Origin: Malus domestica
Taxonomy: Eukaryota; Streptophyta; Magnoliopsida; Rosales; Rosaceae
DNA length: 64,000 nucleotides
Assembly (NCBI RefSeq): GCF_042453785.1
Contig: NC_091671.1
Coordinates: 10,052,001 to 10,116,000 of the forward strand
Reading direction: 5' to 3'
Shown here in pieces: positions 23,288-35,931 of this stretch (position 1 is the first letter of the stretch; every line of letters starts with the position of its first letter). Made by a program: the position numbers and the translations under genes. The notes under the pieces were generated by a model. It was not told the origin of the DNA and searched no databases. It saw only the letters and a list, made by a program, of their open reading frames with translations.

Positions 23288-25114
23288 TATGCATGCTATA
23301 CGTATTCCATTAGATGTGTGTGTTGATTTTTTTTTCTGAAATGTAAAGTTCATATGTGCACCTAGAATTGTTGTGCTTCGTTTCTATATCTGTTCCAGTC
23401 ATCTATATTTCGTTTTCTGATAAAGTACTATGCAGTAAGTTTATGAAGTTTGCTCAAGTTTGCTTTATGTTAGTGTGATCTTGTTCTTGAGTCACCACTA
23501 GTATCCAATTTCATTAGCACTCTCCGACTTCAACTACAAGTGATGAAGAGGAATAGCACTAGATGATAGTAGCGTTGGTAAAACAGAATTGACATTTAAG
23601 TCATTGTTTAGCCATTTAGCCTAAATTGAAATTTTTGTCAATTCTCTATCTAAAGACTGCACGTGAGAGCCTCATGAAATTAACTCTTCATTGAAGTCAC
23701 TGTGTGCACATAAAATATCATGACCAATGAGAGCATTCCATGTGTACAACTTATCAAATATGACTACTTTGCACTTGACGGAATACACGCAAAACATTAG
23801 CCAAACCCTTACGAGCTAATGGGCCACATTTTCTACAATGGCCCTAGAAATGCACAATCAACTGGCCCTCAGGCTCAATTCTTCGCCAATGGTCCAAGTC
23901 AATTTCCAAGTGACCAACGCACCTTGATATGCAATGAGCTTGCCTATCAACCTTTTACTAGGCAAGACCCTCCAAAGTATATTCTAGGAATCTCAGAAGA
24001 ATATTTGTCCATCAGTGTGCAAACTAGGTAACACTATGTTAATATATTCAACGAACCTGGACGCTAAGTTAACTCCTCAAGCTTAGCTACTTTATTCCGG
24101 TAATAAAAAACTCACCACACTCTTATTATTTCTTACATACTTAGGTATCAGAAGCCCTTTGGCTAACACCACACAAATTTTAGTCTGACTTTGTTTGTCT
24201 CTTTTCTTTATATATGTAAGTTTTCGTCAATTCAACCATAGCGAAAATTTGCTCCCACAGTCACAACCTCTATTAAGAATCATAGTTGTTAGCTTACTAA
24301 TCCCGACTCTTGTTAAGGGGGTATGAGTATAAGAAATCGTCAAGCAAAACAAAGAACGCACTGTTTCTTTGTTACTCTCATTCTCCACATCTCAATTACT
24401 ATCATCCATCTACCTCTGCTACTGTTCCTATGTTCTATTTGTTGGATAATTGATTAAGATTTGACATTCCTGTATGCCAGTAATCTGCATAAGGGCCCAT
24501 ACATCATGTAAAGCTTTCCGTTTATATTGGAGTTATATATCAATTATTGCCTTATGCAATGTCATGATATGCAAGTAAAGAGGCGTTTACGGATTTAGGA
24601 CCATGGTATCTTGCCTTTCCTGAGTTGACATGTCAAAGACTACTCTTTTTGTTTTTTTTTTCTTTTCTCATATTAACCAATTTTGCGTCGTCATGATGGA
24701 ATTCACCTCAAAGATTCAACAAAACGAACTATGATTTTTTTACTAATAAATGGTTACATTCCTAATTACATCGAGATTGTTTAGGATAAACTCCACAACT
24801 TTTGAGATACAATGGTTAAGTTAGGGATAATATTAGTATTGAATTAGTCCGTTTCTCTGAAACTTTCATATTGCATCAGAGCGAGTTTGGTCTGGGCCCA
24901 AACACTAGGTCTATACTAATTCTTGACTCCCTTAACAGAAGTTTGTTCAAAATGCGTACCATTCACATGCTTGTCTTTTCTTTCACGATGTGGAAGTTCT
25001 CTGCACGTGTGGGCCCACTAAATATTTCACATGAGCTTGCGTGTTGGAAATCCCGCATTGGATTTGTCAAAACCAATTACTATTTATATACAAGAGGTTC
25101 CATTTTTAATACAC
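23288..25114. other. Intergenic, no gene seen
   Basis: No frame with recognisable protein content. The open frame at 23819-24031 is proline- and glutamine-rich without family resemblance and has no visible gene context. Confidence 0.4.
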
Positions 25115-25117
25115 TAA

Positions 25118-25579
25118 GGGGGCGTTTGTTTGCCCTCACTAAGTGGGACTGGACTGGACTAGTTGTTAGTCAAATACCATGTTTGTTCCATGCTGGGACT
25201 AACATTAATGAGACTAAAGGGGACTAGTATGGACAAAACCCTTCACTAAGAGGTCTTAGCGAGACCCCCCAATAACCATGGGACTAGCTAAGATTATCCT
25301 CTCTCTTCCTCGTCATGCTCAATAACCATTCCCGATAGACTCCTCGTCATCTCTGGTCACCTAGATCATAATAAAATATTAATAATTTATATATTAAATA
25401 ATATAATATTAGAATTTGTTATTATCCAGCTTCTTAGTCAAACACTGCACCAAACGCTTCACTAAGTTAGTCCAGCTTAGTCTAGTCTAAGCCAGTCCAG
25501 CTTAGTCTAGTCTAAGCCAGTCCAGCTTAGTCCTTGAAGCTAGTCCAGTCCGAGATAGTTCGGCGCAACAAACGCACCT
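25118..25579. mobile_element. Tourist-like (PIF/Harbinger) MITE
   Basis: Ends GGGGGCGTTTGTTTG and, inverted, AGGTGCGTTTGTTG are matched terminal repeats. TAA flanks both sides (25115-25117 and 25580-25582), the 3-bp target expected for PIF/Harbinger insertions. The right part contains short tandem CCAGCTTAGTCTAGTCTAAG units. It has no coding capacity. Confidence 0.75.
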
Positions 25580-26044
25580 TAAGTCCTTTTAGAAATCCCT
25601 ACACCTCTTGGAGTACATGCGGTTAAGCTAACCGACAACTGTTGGACCATTTGACCCATCTCTCTTAAACTTTAACAAAATCGTTACCTTTCAATTAATA
25701 AAGATGAAATGACAAAGTTAACCTCGTACAAGTTATACTCATTTCGTCCTTCAATTAATACAGGAATTGTTTATGCATTTGGGCCTTAGAAGTTTTATTG
25801 AAAACGAACCAAACAACATTTTTGGCCCACTAGGACCACTACGAACCAAATAACTTGAAAGACTCAAATAACATGTTACAAAAACAACAGATACTGAAAG
25901 GCCTATAAATCCAAATCAGAAGAATAAGAGTGACTAAGGGCCAAGTCCACACAACCTTACTGCCAATAATCTTGTTACACATATCATTGTTGTTAATATT
26001 TAAATGGTTTTGGTTATTGGGTTTAGGATAACGCTTGTGCCCTC

Positions 26045-26367
26045 ACTTACGATTAACCAACCTTTACTGTCTGAACATTATAATCAAAACCGTTCATTCT
26101 TTTTATCGTCATCTAAAGATCATATATGCAAAAAATATTTCAATTTGGAGATTGTTTGGTCATCCATACGTGCTAAACCAATCAACGGTTGTAATAACAA
26201 GTAGTAGTATCCTCGTGATGAATCGTCCATTTGGTCTATGCATATGAATGGCTTGTAGATCTCCAAATTGAATGATTTTTTCCCATATATCATCTTTAGC
26301 TGATGATAAATAGAATGAACAATACCAATTATGATGTTTGAATGTAAAAACTTTATTAATCATAAGT
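26045..26367. mobile_element. Fold-back MITE with long inverted arms
   Basis: The left arm begins ACTTACGATTAA and the right arm, read inverted, ACTTATGATTAA. The arms stay similar for well over 100 bases through TTCAATTTGGAGAT. Long arms and a short centre suggest a Mutator-like or fold-back MITE. I could not fix a target-site duplication. Confidence 0.55.
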
Positions 26368-26639
26368 TAGGAACAAATAAGTCCCCCGTTAAGAGACACA
26401 AGGATGATCCTTGAATTTAATAAGGATGTCTTATTTGCTCTTAAAACAATGAAAGAGGGCTGTTGTTGTTACTCTATGTCCATTACTTAGTTTAAAGCCT
26501 TAAACCATCTTTGTAATGAACCGTGAGAACTGATTGGAGTTATCAACTCAGCCCAAATGGCCCAAACCATAACATAAGCATGATCATGTATTGTATTGTA
26601 CTCCTCATACCCCTTTAATACCAAAAAGTGCCCTTTACT

Positions 26640-26803
26640 TTTTTTTTTTTTTTTTAACAAATGATATTATCTACACTAAGAAGGTGGGGGAGTGGCCTAA
26701 GCCTCACAATAGGCTAGTAATAATTTGGTTCAAATTCGTCTTTGGCGAGAATCAAACCTAAGACTTCTTACTTACAAGTGAAAAATAATACCAGTACTAA
26801 GTG
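26640..26803 (-). mobile_element. tRNA-derived SINE, minus orientation
   Basis: A 12-bp direct repeat GTGCCCTTTACT (26628-26639 and 26804-26815) flanks it. The T run at the left is the poly-A tail on the minus strand. On that strand a box A-like TAGTACTGG and a box B-like GGTTTGATTCTCGCC are spaced as in tRNA-derived pol III promoters. Confidence 0.75.
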
Positions 26804-27502
26804 GTGCCCTTTACTATTTCATGATCATTGCAAAAGATTTTGTTAATTAGAAGAAGAATATATGATCATGACCTGTATACTTTTTCTTTGGTTATTTAGA
26901 AAGTTCTTTAACTTTGAAATGAGATCATCGTGTGATTTCCCCCCACAATTTACTTGCAATAAACTTGCATGTATAAAGAACACATACAACAAAGCTACAT
27001 TATGAAATGGAGTTATCCCAGATTAGGTAATGATCTCATCATCTATGTATGTTGAATTTGAATCCTCTTTTAACTAAGTGAAGACAACTACCACATTAAA
27101 TCAAAGACTAGCTAGTTGGTTTCAATGTTGTGTTCTGTCGTTTGTGTACTAAATTATGATATGTTGCTAAATCAATTTTTTTTCTAGAAGTTTATATTCA
27201 TTTTTCACAATGCCAACCCCTAGCTAGCAACCCCAACACTATAAGTTATAATTCACACTCGAGTCATAAATACTTGAAAATGAGAGAAAAGGACAAAGCC
27301 AACCCTAGTTTCCTTTTCTATCTTTCCGTCATTTACCTACTCATGCACCAACCTAAGCCTCCCTCCCCACAACATTAACAAAGACAACACTTATCTTTTT
27401 TATCACAAGTGCTTTTCCTAACCATAGAAATTAAAAAGCAACAAGCTGAGTTCTCTCTTCAAACTCTGTACAAGCTTTTTCTCCAAAAAGCTAGACAAAA
27501 AA

Positions 27503-27654
27503 GCATGGATGGACAATCCTTTCTTGCATGCACTCCATGCAGTCAAACCAAACATCAAAACACCAACCGGTTTGTACAATTTGGTCAAACCCTAGCTGAA
27601 ATTGGAAAAGCACTTTTTTCGGCAAACTCGATTGGCTTAATACGTATCCTATGA
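27503..27654 (+). CDS. Small open frame, possibly spurious
   Basis: An open frame of about 50 codons beginning MDGQSFLACTPCSQ, which can be extended upstream in frame to 27409. It lies in the only short stretch here that is less AT-rich, and a pyrimidine-rich leader precedes it. I do not recognise the peptide; there is no signal peptide and no known small-peptide motif. It could equally be chance. Confidence 0.15.
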
Positions 27655-27829
27655 AGGCTTAGCTAAATATAATTTCATGATTAGGTACCGTTCATGATTG
27701 TTTAATTTAATCAACCTTTAAAAGAGACAATGGACAGGTTGATGATCACCCCAGCGTATAACCATATAATGGCAGACAATGGTCGAAGCCATGATGGCTC
27801 TATTTGGTACTAGGTGAAAAAAAAAAAAG

Positions 27830-28570
27830 AGATTCCAACATAAAATAAATTAGCGATATGAAAAGTAGTTCAACTTACTTATAAGCCTATGTAAGGTCTT
27901 TTCTCCCATCAATGTGGGATTCATTCTTAACACGCCCGCACATGTGGCTAATTTTTAAGCTTAATACTTGGACAATACAACGGGGGTGATGTGGAGCGTG
28001 TGTGGTCATTTGGCTTTACACGTAGGACAACCTGCCATGATACCTTGAAGAAAGTTGAAGTTTCACCATAAAATCAATTGGCAATATGGAGAGTAGCTCA
28101 ACTTCTTTATAAACCCATGCAACGTCTCTACTCCCATCAATGAGGGATTCACTGTCAACACACCCCTCACGTGTGGCAAATTATAAAGCCTAACACATGG
28201 ACAACACAGCGGGTTGACGTGGAGTGCGTGTGGCTATTCTGCTTTACAAGTGGGACAACTTGCTCTGATACCATAAATAAAGTTGAGGTTCCAACATAAA
28301 AATAATTGGCAATATAGGAAGTAATCTAACTTACTTATAAGCTCATGAAAGGTCCCTCCTATTAATGAAGGATTCATTCTCCACATGCCCTCACATGTGG
28401 TGAATTTTTCAAGCCTAACACATGGTCAACACAATGGGATGGCGTGGAGTGCGTGTAACTGTTTGACTTCACACATGGGACGAACTTCTTTGATACCGTG
28501 AAGAAAATTGAGGTTCCACCATAAACCAATTTACAATATGAAGAGTAATTTAACTTACTTATAAGTCCAT
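27830..28570. repeat. Tandem array, about 227-bp unit, a little over 3 copies
   Basis: The motif CAACTTACTTATAAG and its variants recur at about 27871, 28099, 28327 and 28552, spaced 225-228 bp. Each unit also carries a 'gggattcatt' motif, a 'cacatgtgg' motif, a GTGGAGTGCGTGTGG-like segment and TGATACCNTGAAGAAAGTTGA. The units differ enough to be old. No coding sequence is apparent. Confidence 0.8.
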
Positions 28571-30573
28571 ACAAAATCTGAAAATCCTCTATCCCATACC
28601 TCAATCATAATGCAGGTCCTTTTATATAATTGCCAAGCATTTTTTATAGTTACTTTTTGCATGACATCCCAGTTAATTACTAGTAATAATAACTAGTAAC
28701 GTTGGCTAAATAGGTCCGTCAATATCATGACAAAGCATCTTCTGTAAAGACTGCTCCATTGGAAGTAAACTCTTGACTGTTGCTGAAATAATAATATTTA
28801 ATTAATAAAAAATAAAAAATAAAACCCTTGATTCCTTATAATAAATCAGCAGAATTTGTTTGTTGTGTTTTAATTGAGTTATTTCAGTTTATATGTTCAA
28901 CTATGATTCGTAAATAAGAAAGAAACAGCTATTTACAACGTTACAAATAAGGAATAAAGCATTATTCAAAATTATATCAAGCATAAAAAACAAGTCACTT
29001 AAAATAGGATGACATGCAATTACATGATTAATGTTTCATAAACTACAATACTAATTATGTATATACGTGAGATGTATCATAAATACAACGGAATTTGTAA
29101 ATGTGGCCTACTTAGGTTCATCCGTTGGTACACAATGTTATAAACTCCTATGCTAAAATTAAAAGTCCATGTATGACGCACAAAAAGTCAAGAGGTGGAT
29201 AAGAAGAATAAGATTCATATGAACATGAAGTTAATTACAATTAGGGAACATGGGTATTGGGTATTGAGCATAGATACCTATTCTTCTTATTTTCTTTATA
29301 AAGACGGGCCTTGGAAGGTAAAGATTAACGAGCAGCTAGCAGCCAAGCTAGCATTTCACAAGAACACTGTAAATGGGAGAGACATTTAAACTAACATAGA
29401 GTTCTAGAAGAGGCCGGCAAAGACCCAATAAACAATTTTGGTAGGCATTGGAGTGAAGCACAAGTTACAAAGACTGCCTTAGATTGTGTTTTGGTTTGTA
29501 CACTAGAATGTTGAAATTTTCACATACAAGTTACAAGTGAAGAATGCCTTAGATTGTGTTTTGGTTTGTACACTAGAATGTTGAAATTTTCATAGAACAA
29601 GTTATAAGTGATGTATACGTATTGTCGTGTAAATTCATAAAATACATTTTCCACAAGATATGAGCCAAACCGTTTGATAACAAGTCAAATTAAATCTTAT
29701 ATTCAAATAAAACAACGTGGTGTGCAATGGATAAAGACCATTTTCCTTTTGAGTTCGAACAAATATTCAATTTAAAGCATACATTATCTTTTATACTCAA
29801 AATGACACAGTTTTAAGTTTTTGTACAGTTGATTTCATTCCATATTGGCGCAGGGTAACTTGTTTGAGATTTATTTGATCTTACTATGCAACCACGCAAA
29901 ATATTTTTTGATCATTGTGCTCAAAATATTCTTACTGATTGGCCTCCTAAGAAATGGTTCGAGATTAAATCTTTCGACCTAGACCTTTTATCTTGTTAGG
30001 CTTAATTATAAACGCTGAACCCTAAACATGATTTAACTAGCAAATGAAATTTGAAGAAAATTCCATGAAATTTGAAGAAAATTCTAATGGCAATGCCGTT
30101 TGTAGACTGTTTTCCTTCGTTCCCAACGGACCAGAACCACTCACTGAGTCCCTGTTTCTGCTTAATTTCTTCACTAGCTAGAACTCTCGGGCCACGTGTG
30201 AGCTCCTCATTGGCCAGCTTCCATGCAGCGACAGACGCGCCGCACGGTGAGTAAACCCAATTTTGTTCGTGCGACTTCCGAGCTCTGGTTGTAGGTCGAT
30301 CCTCACATGACCCGTACCTAATGGCCATGTGCAGCTTCAGTACACGACAATCCCATCGGCTTGCTGCAACATTGCTTATGATAAGGACGGTCTTAATAAT
30401 TAAATTTAATCATAAACACTTAACTGCATTTGTCTAATTATGAATAATTATATGATATCGTGGGTAATGTGCCAAGAAAATGGACAAAAGTTTACAGTAT
30501 GATCGTCAGTATGATCGTCATGCTCCTATCAGTGATTCAGTTGTTACTAATTTGTTATTAATTTAGAATTTAT
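28571..30573. other. Intergenic, with a ~70-bp two-copy tandem repeat
   Basis: At 29457-29600 the segment GCCTTAGATTGTGTTTTGG and its following 30 bases occur twice about 70 bp apart. The open frames in the region (for example 29195-29389) lack any recognisable protein character. Confidence 0.45.
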
Positions 30574-30581
30574 ATTAAGAG

Positions 30582-31017
30582 CATTATTCTAAAAATCTCT
30601 ACCTAGTGTCACTTAGGTCTCGTCTAAGCGTTAGATGGCTAGACACTCCCCCTGATTAATTTTTAGACGTTTGAAAATTAAGAAATGGTGCACATGCCTA
30701 CTTAGGTGTCCGTCTAGCCCGTCCAAACCCGTCTAGGCACCCACCTAGGTCATGACTCTCACCTACAAAAAAAATACATAACTTTCATTTTGCATGTTTT
30801 TTTTTTTTTAAATAAATTATAAGAGACTTATTGAATATTTAAATGAACCCACATTATAGTTCATTATATACTTTTTAGGTATAAGCAGACACTTGTTTAT
30901 ACAATATATAATAAATTTATTTAAATCCACTTTGTCCGTCTAGGCCCCCACCTAGTCGTCTAAGCGCTAGACTCCAGCCCGTTGCTCAACTAGCATCTAA
31001 CATCTTTTAAAACCTTG
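30582..31017 (-). mobile_element. hAT-type MITE, second copy, inverted
   Basis: Flanked by the 8-bp direct repeat ATTAAGAG (30574-30581 and 31018-31025). Read on the minus strand it starts CAAGGTTTTAAAAGATG, then CTAG-rich and CGTCTAGGC motifs like the element at 12953-13413. Both copies have the same AT-rich middle with AAGCAGACACTTG. Confidence 0.75.
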
Positions 31018-31025
31018 ATTAAGAG

Positions 31026-33130
31026 TAAATGATTAAGTTAGTTTGTGCAAAATCTACAATTTAATATATTTGAGCAATTTTCTAATTTAGTTACGGGTAC
31101 ATAACACTTGTTAAAAAAAGAGACATGTTACTTTAAGAATTTGTACACTACATGATACATGACGATAGAATTAAAAGATTACCCAGCAAAAATTTGCAGA
31201 GAAAATAGATCCTCACATGAGTGGCAACGACACCGTCTAATTATGAAGATATTGAGTGATTGTGATTTATTATTGGGGTATTTTGATACGAGTCTAAAGT
31301 AACTAAAAATTGAACTTATTTCGCAAGTAAACCTATCAAATTGGACATATTTCAAAATTTTCTTTTATTATTATTTTTTTCCCCGGGAAACAAAAGAGTG
31401 ATGAAAGTGTTTTCTTTTGTATATATTTTAATTTTTTTTCTCCCCGAGGACATGATTTGGTCGACAGGTAAAGTCGTTACCAGTTAGGAGGAAAGTGGGA
31501 GGTGGTCTCAACTTTTTAGGACCATTCTTCTACGTTAATCGACTGCAGTTACGATAATACCCCTAGAATGCGGCTGCATAGCATTGTCCATAGGATCATT
31601 GCCCATAGCTTTGTATCATTCTCCATCGGCCATTGAACATTCATGCATGCTTCTAAATCATGCAGATTTCGAAATTTAAATTTATCTAATAGTAATAAAT
31701 AAGTTAATGATTATTACCTTACTTAAGAGTGATGAACAAAACTACTTCCAAATATTATAGCCTGCATACAAGATTTTTGTTTATTTTTGGTAAAACTACA
31801 TACAAGATTTGCTTCATTTAAAATTACCAAAACTATTCATGCAAAAGTAACACTCAATCTTGACCATCTGCAGTCCAATATTGGTAATTTGACAAAATTA
31901 AAGACGACACAAGTGTTCAAGTTCTAGGTATACCGAGATTTTTTTGTAATAAAATGCATCTTTATACCTACCGTACAAACATCAATATACAAGTTGAAAA
32001 CCACATCAGTATGATCAATAATGGACTCACTAGTCTATTTTCTCTCAAACATTGACAAAACTTAGACCTTCATTTGATTAACATCTCAAGATTTAGCCAG
32101 TCAAATTTGAAAACTCAATTAGCCTGTTCAAATACAACAGAGGTACAATCACCATAATGAACACGTTATAATCAAGCTCAGTTTGCCTATTCACATAGAA
32201 TAAAGGTCCGATCACCTTAATGGACAAGTTATAATCAAATATGTAAATCCAATACAAATATGTATCGTGCTTTATCTGTTTTTATTATTAAATGCAAACG
32301 ACTAATAGATAAGGTTTACACTCAAGACTTTCGTCGATTAGATAGATCCTAAGCTACAATGTTAGATCCTTTTTAGTCTTAATAACAATATAAAATTAAG
32401 GGGTCAACTAGAGAAGGTGCCGAAACCAAAAAGCAAAGACTAAAGAACAAAAACAAATATATAATCACTCACTTACACACGTATAAGCAACCCAGATACA
32501 TTGCATCAAAGAGAATCAAATGTTTCTAATGCAGCAGCTTTTGTCCTAAACCAAAACATTTTTAAATTTAGAATTTTTGCCCTTTTTCAAGTTCAACGAG
32601 AACCGTCAACAATAAGCAAAAAATTAAGTAAACTAATCCAACGATTAGAATAACATTGTGGGAATATCAAAACATTTCTCGCTGCCTAGTTGTATGGTAC
32701 ATGCATACTTATTTTCTTAATCTCAATGGATTAAGGAATAATGATATAATTTACATTATCACAAGGGTGAAGTTATTGTGTTTGATATAAAATTATGAAA
32801 GAGTGCCGAAACCGTTTGTCGGGATAAAGAAAGAAATATTGTGGTCTTTTCAATGGAATTCCTGGGGAAATCATCCATGTGCATTGTGCCTTTGTCTCTG
32901 TCAGAAGGAGGTTTATCGGGTTGGTTTTGTTCTTAACTTGAATATAAATCCTACAAATAATACAATATTATGCTATATATCTGGATCCACACCATGTCCA
33001 AATGGAAATCTAACTAATTAAGATTCTAATATTATAACATGTAAAGTGGTTCATTACTTCAAACGACTAATAACCAATGATTGATGTAAATTTCGTATTA
33101 ATTGATGGGTACAGATACCTGTATATATAA
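31026..33130. other. Intergenic, no gene seen
   Basis: Very AT-rich. No open frame with family resemblance and no repeat whose borders I can support. Confidence 0.45.
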
Positions 33131-33138
33131 TATATTTA

Positions 33139-33286
33139 GGGGTGCGATCTTCACACACCTTATTTTAATTTTCATATACCCTTCTAATTTTCGCTCGTCG
33201 GATTAGATGAATTGAAGAAAATCAACAGATAGAAATTAACAAGTGGTGTGTAAGAAGTAGAATGGGGTGTGCGGATATCACACCCC
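33139..33286. mobile_element. hAT-type MITE, 148 bp
   Basis: GGGGTGCGATCTTCACACACC at the left and the inverted GGGGTGTGATATCCGCACACC at the right are matched ends. An exact 8-bp duplication TATATTTA flanks it (33131-33138 and 33287-33294). Confidence 0.85.
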
Positions 33287-34323
33287 TATATTTACCTTAA
33301 AAACTTCAGTACCTTCAAAATCGGGAGTCTTGTGAGGGTGCACCACCTGCACTCCCACAAAGCCAGCCCGTGGGTACATTGTTAGAAAATATGAGCTTCA
33401 CAGCATGTCACGTACCAATTGATGACTTAAATTCAACCGCTTATGTACGCACTGTTTTGCAACCTCAAATGCTTACAACATTTAAAGTACAAAAAAAGTC
33501 GCTCATATATGCATGAATAACTAAATAACTAATGCTAGTAAATCTTTCAGAGTTTAGAATGTTTAAATGAAAATGAATGATTATGCCTAAGGAAAAATAA
33601 TAGTGATTCTCTTCGACATATATATACACACACACACTGAATCTCTTCATATTGGTAATGGTGAACCCAAAACTTAAGAGTACAGGGTTTAGGCACTAAA
33701 ATCGTAGAAGTATGGTAAAGTTTACAGTGTAGAACCCTAGAAATTGAATCAAGAAGCATATTAAGTCAACCGTTATGTGGTTTATTTCAGTTTCCTCGGG
33801 CAGTTCACAAGGAAATCTAGTACAACCCTAGAAATTAAGATAATCTAAGAATATGGGTCCATCCTTCATAATATAATAACCATCAAAACGAAAAGCCAAT
33901 TTTTTAATGAGTACACATATTTTATGATTCATCAATCATTCAAGGTGGAAAATTGATATTCAAGGTAAGTGAACAAATGTATCTCTACTTCTTGTCATTG
34001 TCCCGGTCACATGGGACTTGAACTATACTCTCCACTTTTTAATGTAAATGTATCGCTATATTAAAAAAAAATTATACAATAATTTTGACAGATATTTGGA
34101 TCATATCTCATTGATTCAATTTTTTTTTTTCCAGAGATATATTTACAAAGAGACGAACTTTCTTGTTGATGTCATTATTAAATTTTTTTTGCTAGCGGAA
34201 ATTTGATTTAGTTGATTTCTGTTGTACTAAGGCTTCAAACTTAAACCTTTTTTTTGTATTTTTTTTTATAAACAAAAACACGATTGCCCGTGAATTTTAG
34301 ACTATTTTTTGTAAATAAAATTT

Positions 34324-34472
34324 GGGTGGTGCTATCCACACGCTTATTTTTATCTCTGACATATGCGTTGTTAATTTATGTCCATTAATCTTATTCAATT
34401 AATTGGTCCTAACGACATGAAATTTAAAAAGGTGTGTGAGGGGTAAAAAGGGATGTGCGGATAAAACCACCC
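34324..34472. mobile_element. hAT-type MITE in copy A
   Basis: Ends GGGTGGTGCTATCCACAC and inverted GGGTGGTTTTATCCGCAC. An exact 8-bp duplication TAAAATTT lies on both sides. The same MITE is at the equivalent place in copy B, so it predates the tandem duplication. A second, half-length relative begins at 34503. Confidence 0.8.
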
Positions 34473-34859
34473 TAAAATTTTCATATAATAGCATTAAAAA
34501 GAGGGTGGTTCTATCCACACACCTATTTTTTACTTCTCTTACATCTGTCTCAATTTTTGGTCGTCATATCGAATGAATTGAAGAAGATCAATGGACAAAA
34601 ATTAACAAAGATAGTTGCGTACGTTATACTGCAAGATTGTGTCATGGTGGCATTTATATTGCACTAACAAAAGCACATAAAGATATATATAAGGAAAACA
34701 AATTGCAATTACAAACTACAAACTAATATTGGTTTCATATAATATTTTATTTTTCAAAATCTTAATTTTTCATGTTTCATGTGTTATGGATACGAACACA
34801 TTTTTTAACCCTCAATCTTGACGGGATCCACTTAAATTGATAATCTCACCTTCTAATAT

Positions 34860-35281
34860 TGACACATCCTGACCTGAATCAGGGCATGCTGGCCGTCACG
34901 TGAGGATGACGTAGCCATGTGCACAGTGCAGAAGCAATAATGATAATAGAGAATACGAATAAATGAAAAACAACTCATAAGAGTACTAGTAAGACAAGTG
35001 CTAGAATATGTGTGAATATACAATTAGAGCGTAAGTAGCCTAAGTTCAGTCCAGAAAACAAGTACTAATTAAACGATACCCAAAGATGCCCTACATTTGT
35101 GATAGTCTGTCAGAACCTCCAATCAATCCTCTTGAGCCACCAACGAACAAGCTTATCTAAAACCTAGAGGGGCGCAAAACAGAAAGTGTGAGTGGACAAA
35201 AACAAAGTTTTTCAAAACCATTTCATTTATCAAATGCTCTAACCCATCGCCGTAAAACATGTATAACTTTTCCCATAAATG

Positions 35282-35337
<56 letters not shown>

Positions 35338-35884
35338 CAATTCATGCTTCATATATCTATATTCATAAGTATGTCATGCCAAAAATATAAAACAGAATAA
35401 GTAACTCAGGTGAAAATAAATTCATGGAAAATAACATATTCGCTGGAACCCCGGCAAAAGTCTGTACGACTGAATTCATAGTTCCTTAGTCATTCTAGCC
35501 GGAGCGACTGCAAGTGACCTATACGGCACTACACTGCACACAAGTCGGAACCACTGTAAAGGTTTGTATGACAAGACTGGGTGTAATATAGTTATGCTCA
35601 ATGCTACGTTCTCATGATAGCTATGCGATAAATTGCTAATCACCTACAAGTCGGAACCACCTATAATGGTCTGTACGACAAGACTGTGCACCTAAATTGG
35701 ATCCAATGTGAGTATATGGTGCAGGAGGTGACATTATATACATGCATGTGCCATATCTATGGCTAAATCACTAACACCGGGGTGCAGGTTTATGAGCTCA
35801 ATGTTTCTCAATTAATCACAACCATTATTCACATTCACAATTCATAAACTCACATGGGACTTACCTGAGTGTCCACAACACCAC

Positions 35885-35931
<47 letters not shown>

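Noticed and set aside
25010..25110. Start of an LTR at a TGTTGGAAATCCC-like word
   Set aside because: No second LTR, primer site or purine tract could be found.
35284..35335. TA repeat as an origin or regulatory site
   Set aside because: A plain microsatellite inside a solo LTR; nothing else supports a function.
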